Below, piece by piece: positions 5,022 through 6,460 of a stretch of 6,460 bases of DNA (the first letter of the stretch is position 1; each line of letters starts with the position of its first letter). Source of the DNA: Chloroflexota bacterium (lineage in GTDB: Bacteria; Chloroflexota; Limnocylindria; Limnocylindrales; CSP1-4); the NCBI GenBank assembly GCA_021789355.1, contig JAJYJR010000344.1, positions 1-6,460 on the forward strand. The letters are read 5' to 3'. Made by a program: the position numbers and the translations under genes. The notes under the pieces were generated by a model. It was not told where the DNA came from, did no database searches, and saw nothing but the letters and a program-made list of their open reading frames with translations.

Positions 5022-6460
5022 ATGCCGCCTCACGCCTCGTCCACTGACCCGCCGCGCGAGCACCCCGCGCCCCCCCAGGGCGCGACGCTCGCCGCGCGTG
5101 CGGCGCGAGCCCTGTCGCCGCCGGCGCTGCTCGCCGCCATCGTCGAGGCGGCCGACGACGCGATCTACGCGGTGACCCTCGACGGCCGCATCACGATCTG
5201 GAACGCGGCGGCCGAGCGGCTGTACGGCTACCCCGCGGCCGAGGTCATGGGGACGTCGCTGACCCGTCTGGCGCCGCCGGATCGGCTCGATGAGAGCCGC
5301 AGCTTGCTGGCACGCCTGGCGGCGGGCGAGCGGATCGAGCGCCTCGAGACGGTGCGCCTGACCAGGGACGGGCGGCAACTGCCGGTATCGCTCACGATCG
5401 CGCCGGCCCGTGACAGGCGAGGCACGCTGGTCGGTGCCTCGGTGGTCGCGCGTGACAGCGATCCGGCCCGCCAGGCGAGGGCGCGGGAGACGGCGCGCCG
5501 CGAACTCCTCGAGCTCATGCCGGCGGTCGTCGTCGGGTTTGATGGCGCGCCGCTCATCCGGCTGTGGAACCGCGGTGCCGTCGCCCTGTTCGGATGGGCC
5601 GCCGAGGAGATGGTCGGGCAGCCCGGGCCGCCGGAGCTCCGCGCATTGCTCACCGACGAGCCAGTCCGCGCCGAGGTGCCGTTCCCTCGCCGAGATGGCT
5701 CGCGCGCCACCGTGCTGGCCACGGCGTTTCCCGTCCGAGACGCCGACGGGAAGCTCCAGGGGCACCTCGTGATGGCGGCCGACATCAGCGAGCTTCGCGC
5801 GACCCAGGCGGAGCTGGCCGAGCGCGAGGCGCTCCTCCGCCGGAGCGAGGCGACCTTCCGCCTGCTCTTCGACGCAAACCCGCTGCCCATGTGGGTGTAC
5901 GACCTCGAGACTCTGCGGTTTCTCGAGGTGAACGACACCGCCGTCCGTCGCTACGGGTACTCCCACGAGGAGTTCCTCGCCCTGCGCATCACCGACATCC
6001 GCCCGCTCGAGGATGTGGCGTCGCTCCTTGCCCACACCGGCCGAGCTCGTCCGACGCTCCAGGACTCGGGCCCGTGGCGTCACCGCCTCAAGGACGGGAC
6101 GCTTATCGATGTCGAGATCACGTCCCACACGCTCAGCTTCGAGGGGCGGCCGGCGGTGATGGTGGTGGCGCAGGATGTCAGCCACCGGCTCGCCGCACAG
6201 CGGGCCCTGGGCGAGAGCGAGGCCCGCTTCCGGGCCCTCTTCGAGCAATCCTCGGTGGCGACCATCATGCATCGCGCCGGGGTCATCCTCGCCGCCAACG
6301 CCGCCGTGGTGGCGCTGTTCGGGTACCACGACGCCGCCGAGGTGCTCGGCACGTCGGCGTTCGACTACCTCTCGCCGCGCTCGCGCGAGGCCGTCATCGA
6401 GCGCGCGGAGCGGCGCACCAGCGAGGACGAACCGCTCTCGTATGAGTCGATCGGCCTCCG
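5022..6460 (+). CDS. Multi-PAS sensory protein, N-terminal part (3' end outside window)
   Basis: The frame opens after an in-frame TGA at 4935-4937. ATG 5022 is its first ATG or GTG, and it runs without a stop to the window end (479 full codons). After a Pro/Ala-rich start with no signal peptide or membrane segment come tandem PAS domains, cytoplasmic ligand- or redox-sensing modules. PAS1 is about 39-146 (WNAAAERLYGYPAAEVMG at 60-77), PAS2 about 160-262 (LWNRGAVALFGW, 181-192), PAS3 about 274-390 (ANPLPMWVYD near 285-294, then YGY and EEF) and PAS4 starts near 400 (FRALFEQSS) and is cut off. Helical linkers join them. No LOV cysteine motif is seen, so a flavin photosensor is unlikely; ligands are unknown. 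The output domain is outside the window. Such PAS arrays usually end in a histidine kinase or a GGDEF/EAL module. The gene follows the REC-GAF-EAL gene by 167 bases on the same strand. Confidence 0.92.
   Translation, partial: MPPHASSTDPPREHPAPPQGATLAARAARALSPPALLAAIVEAADDAIYAVTLDGRITIWNAAAERLYGYPAAEVMGTSLTRLAPPDRLDESRSLLARLAAGERIERLETVRLTRDGRQLPVSLTIAPARDRRGTLVGASVVARDSDPARQARARETARRELLELMPAVVVGFDGAPLIRLWNRGAVALFGWAAEEMVGQPGPPELRALLTDEPVRAEVPFPRRDGSRATVLATAFPVRDADGKLQGHLVMAADISELRATQAELAEREALLRRSEATFRLLFDANPLPMWVYDLETLRFLEVNDTAVRRYGYSHEEFLALRITDIRPLEDVASLLAHTGRARPTLQDSGPWRHRLKDGTLIDVEITSHTLSFEGRPAVMVVAQDVSHRLAAQRALGESEARFRALFEQSSVATIMHRAGVILAANAAVVALFGYHDAAEVLGTSAFDYLSPRSREAVIERAERRTSEDEPLSYESIGL

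Noticed and set aside
4809..6329. Long (506-codon) open frame on the - strand opposite the multi-PAS gene
   Set aside because: It is the complement of a clear PAS-coding frame, its product is His/Arg/Gly/Asp-rich without motifs, and long antisense frames are expected at this GC content.

Overview
This is a GC-rich stretch of bacterial DNA in which every gene I can support lies on the + strand and concerns cyclic di-GMP (c-di-GMP) signalling or sensing. The very high GC content, GTG as a start, the scarcity of good Shine-Dalgarno sites, a probable leaderless start and Ala/Arg/Pro-rich protein tails suit a high-GC Chloroflexota or Actinomycetota lineage. I cannot place it more closely, and even the phylum is inference.

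Layout: (1) Positions 1-521 are the 3' end of an EAL phosphodiesterase gene whose start lies outside the window. (2) Positions 522-926 show no convincing gene, only GC-rich inverted repeats. (3) Positions 927-2600 encode a membrane-bound diguanylate cyclase with about six transmembrane segments, a GAF-like sensor and a GGDEF domain with an intact product-inhibition site. (4) Positions 2601-3096 are a 496-base intergenic region with a 15-bp-stem hairpin, further inverted repeats and promoter-like elements. (5) Positions 3097-4854 encode a cytoplasmic response regulator, REC-GAF-EAL, with all the visible EAL signature residues. (6) Positions 4855-5021 are a short gap with a small hairpin and a weak -10 candidate. 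(7) From 5022 to the window end runs an open reading frame with three complete PAS domains and the start of a fourth. Its output domain is outside the window.

The genes fit together as a local c-di-GMP control block: one enzyme set to make the messenger (GGDEF) between two set to degrade it (EAL), each with its own sensory input (membrane/GAF; phosphorylation/GAF), followed by a multi-PAS sensor. The two EAL domains are close paralogues, about 60% identical over 117 ungapped residues by my hand count, which suggests an old local duplication. If the PAS protein ends in a histidine kinase, it would be an obvious candidate partner for the REC domain, but the window cannot show this. I found no mobile element, CRISPR array, tRNA or rRNA. 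The least explained part is the structured region at 2700-3096. The enzymes belong to known families, and I do not see a clearly new system.
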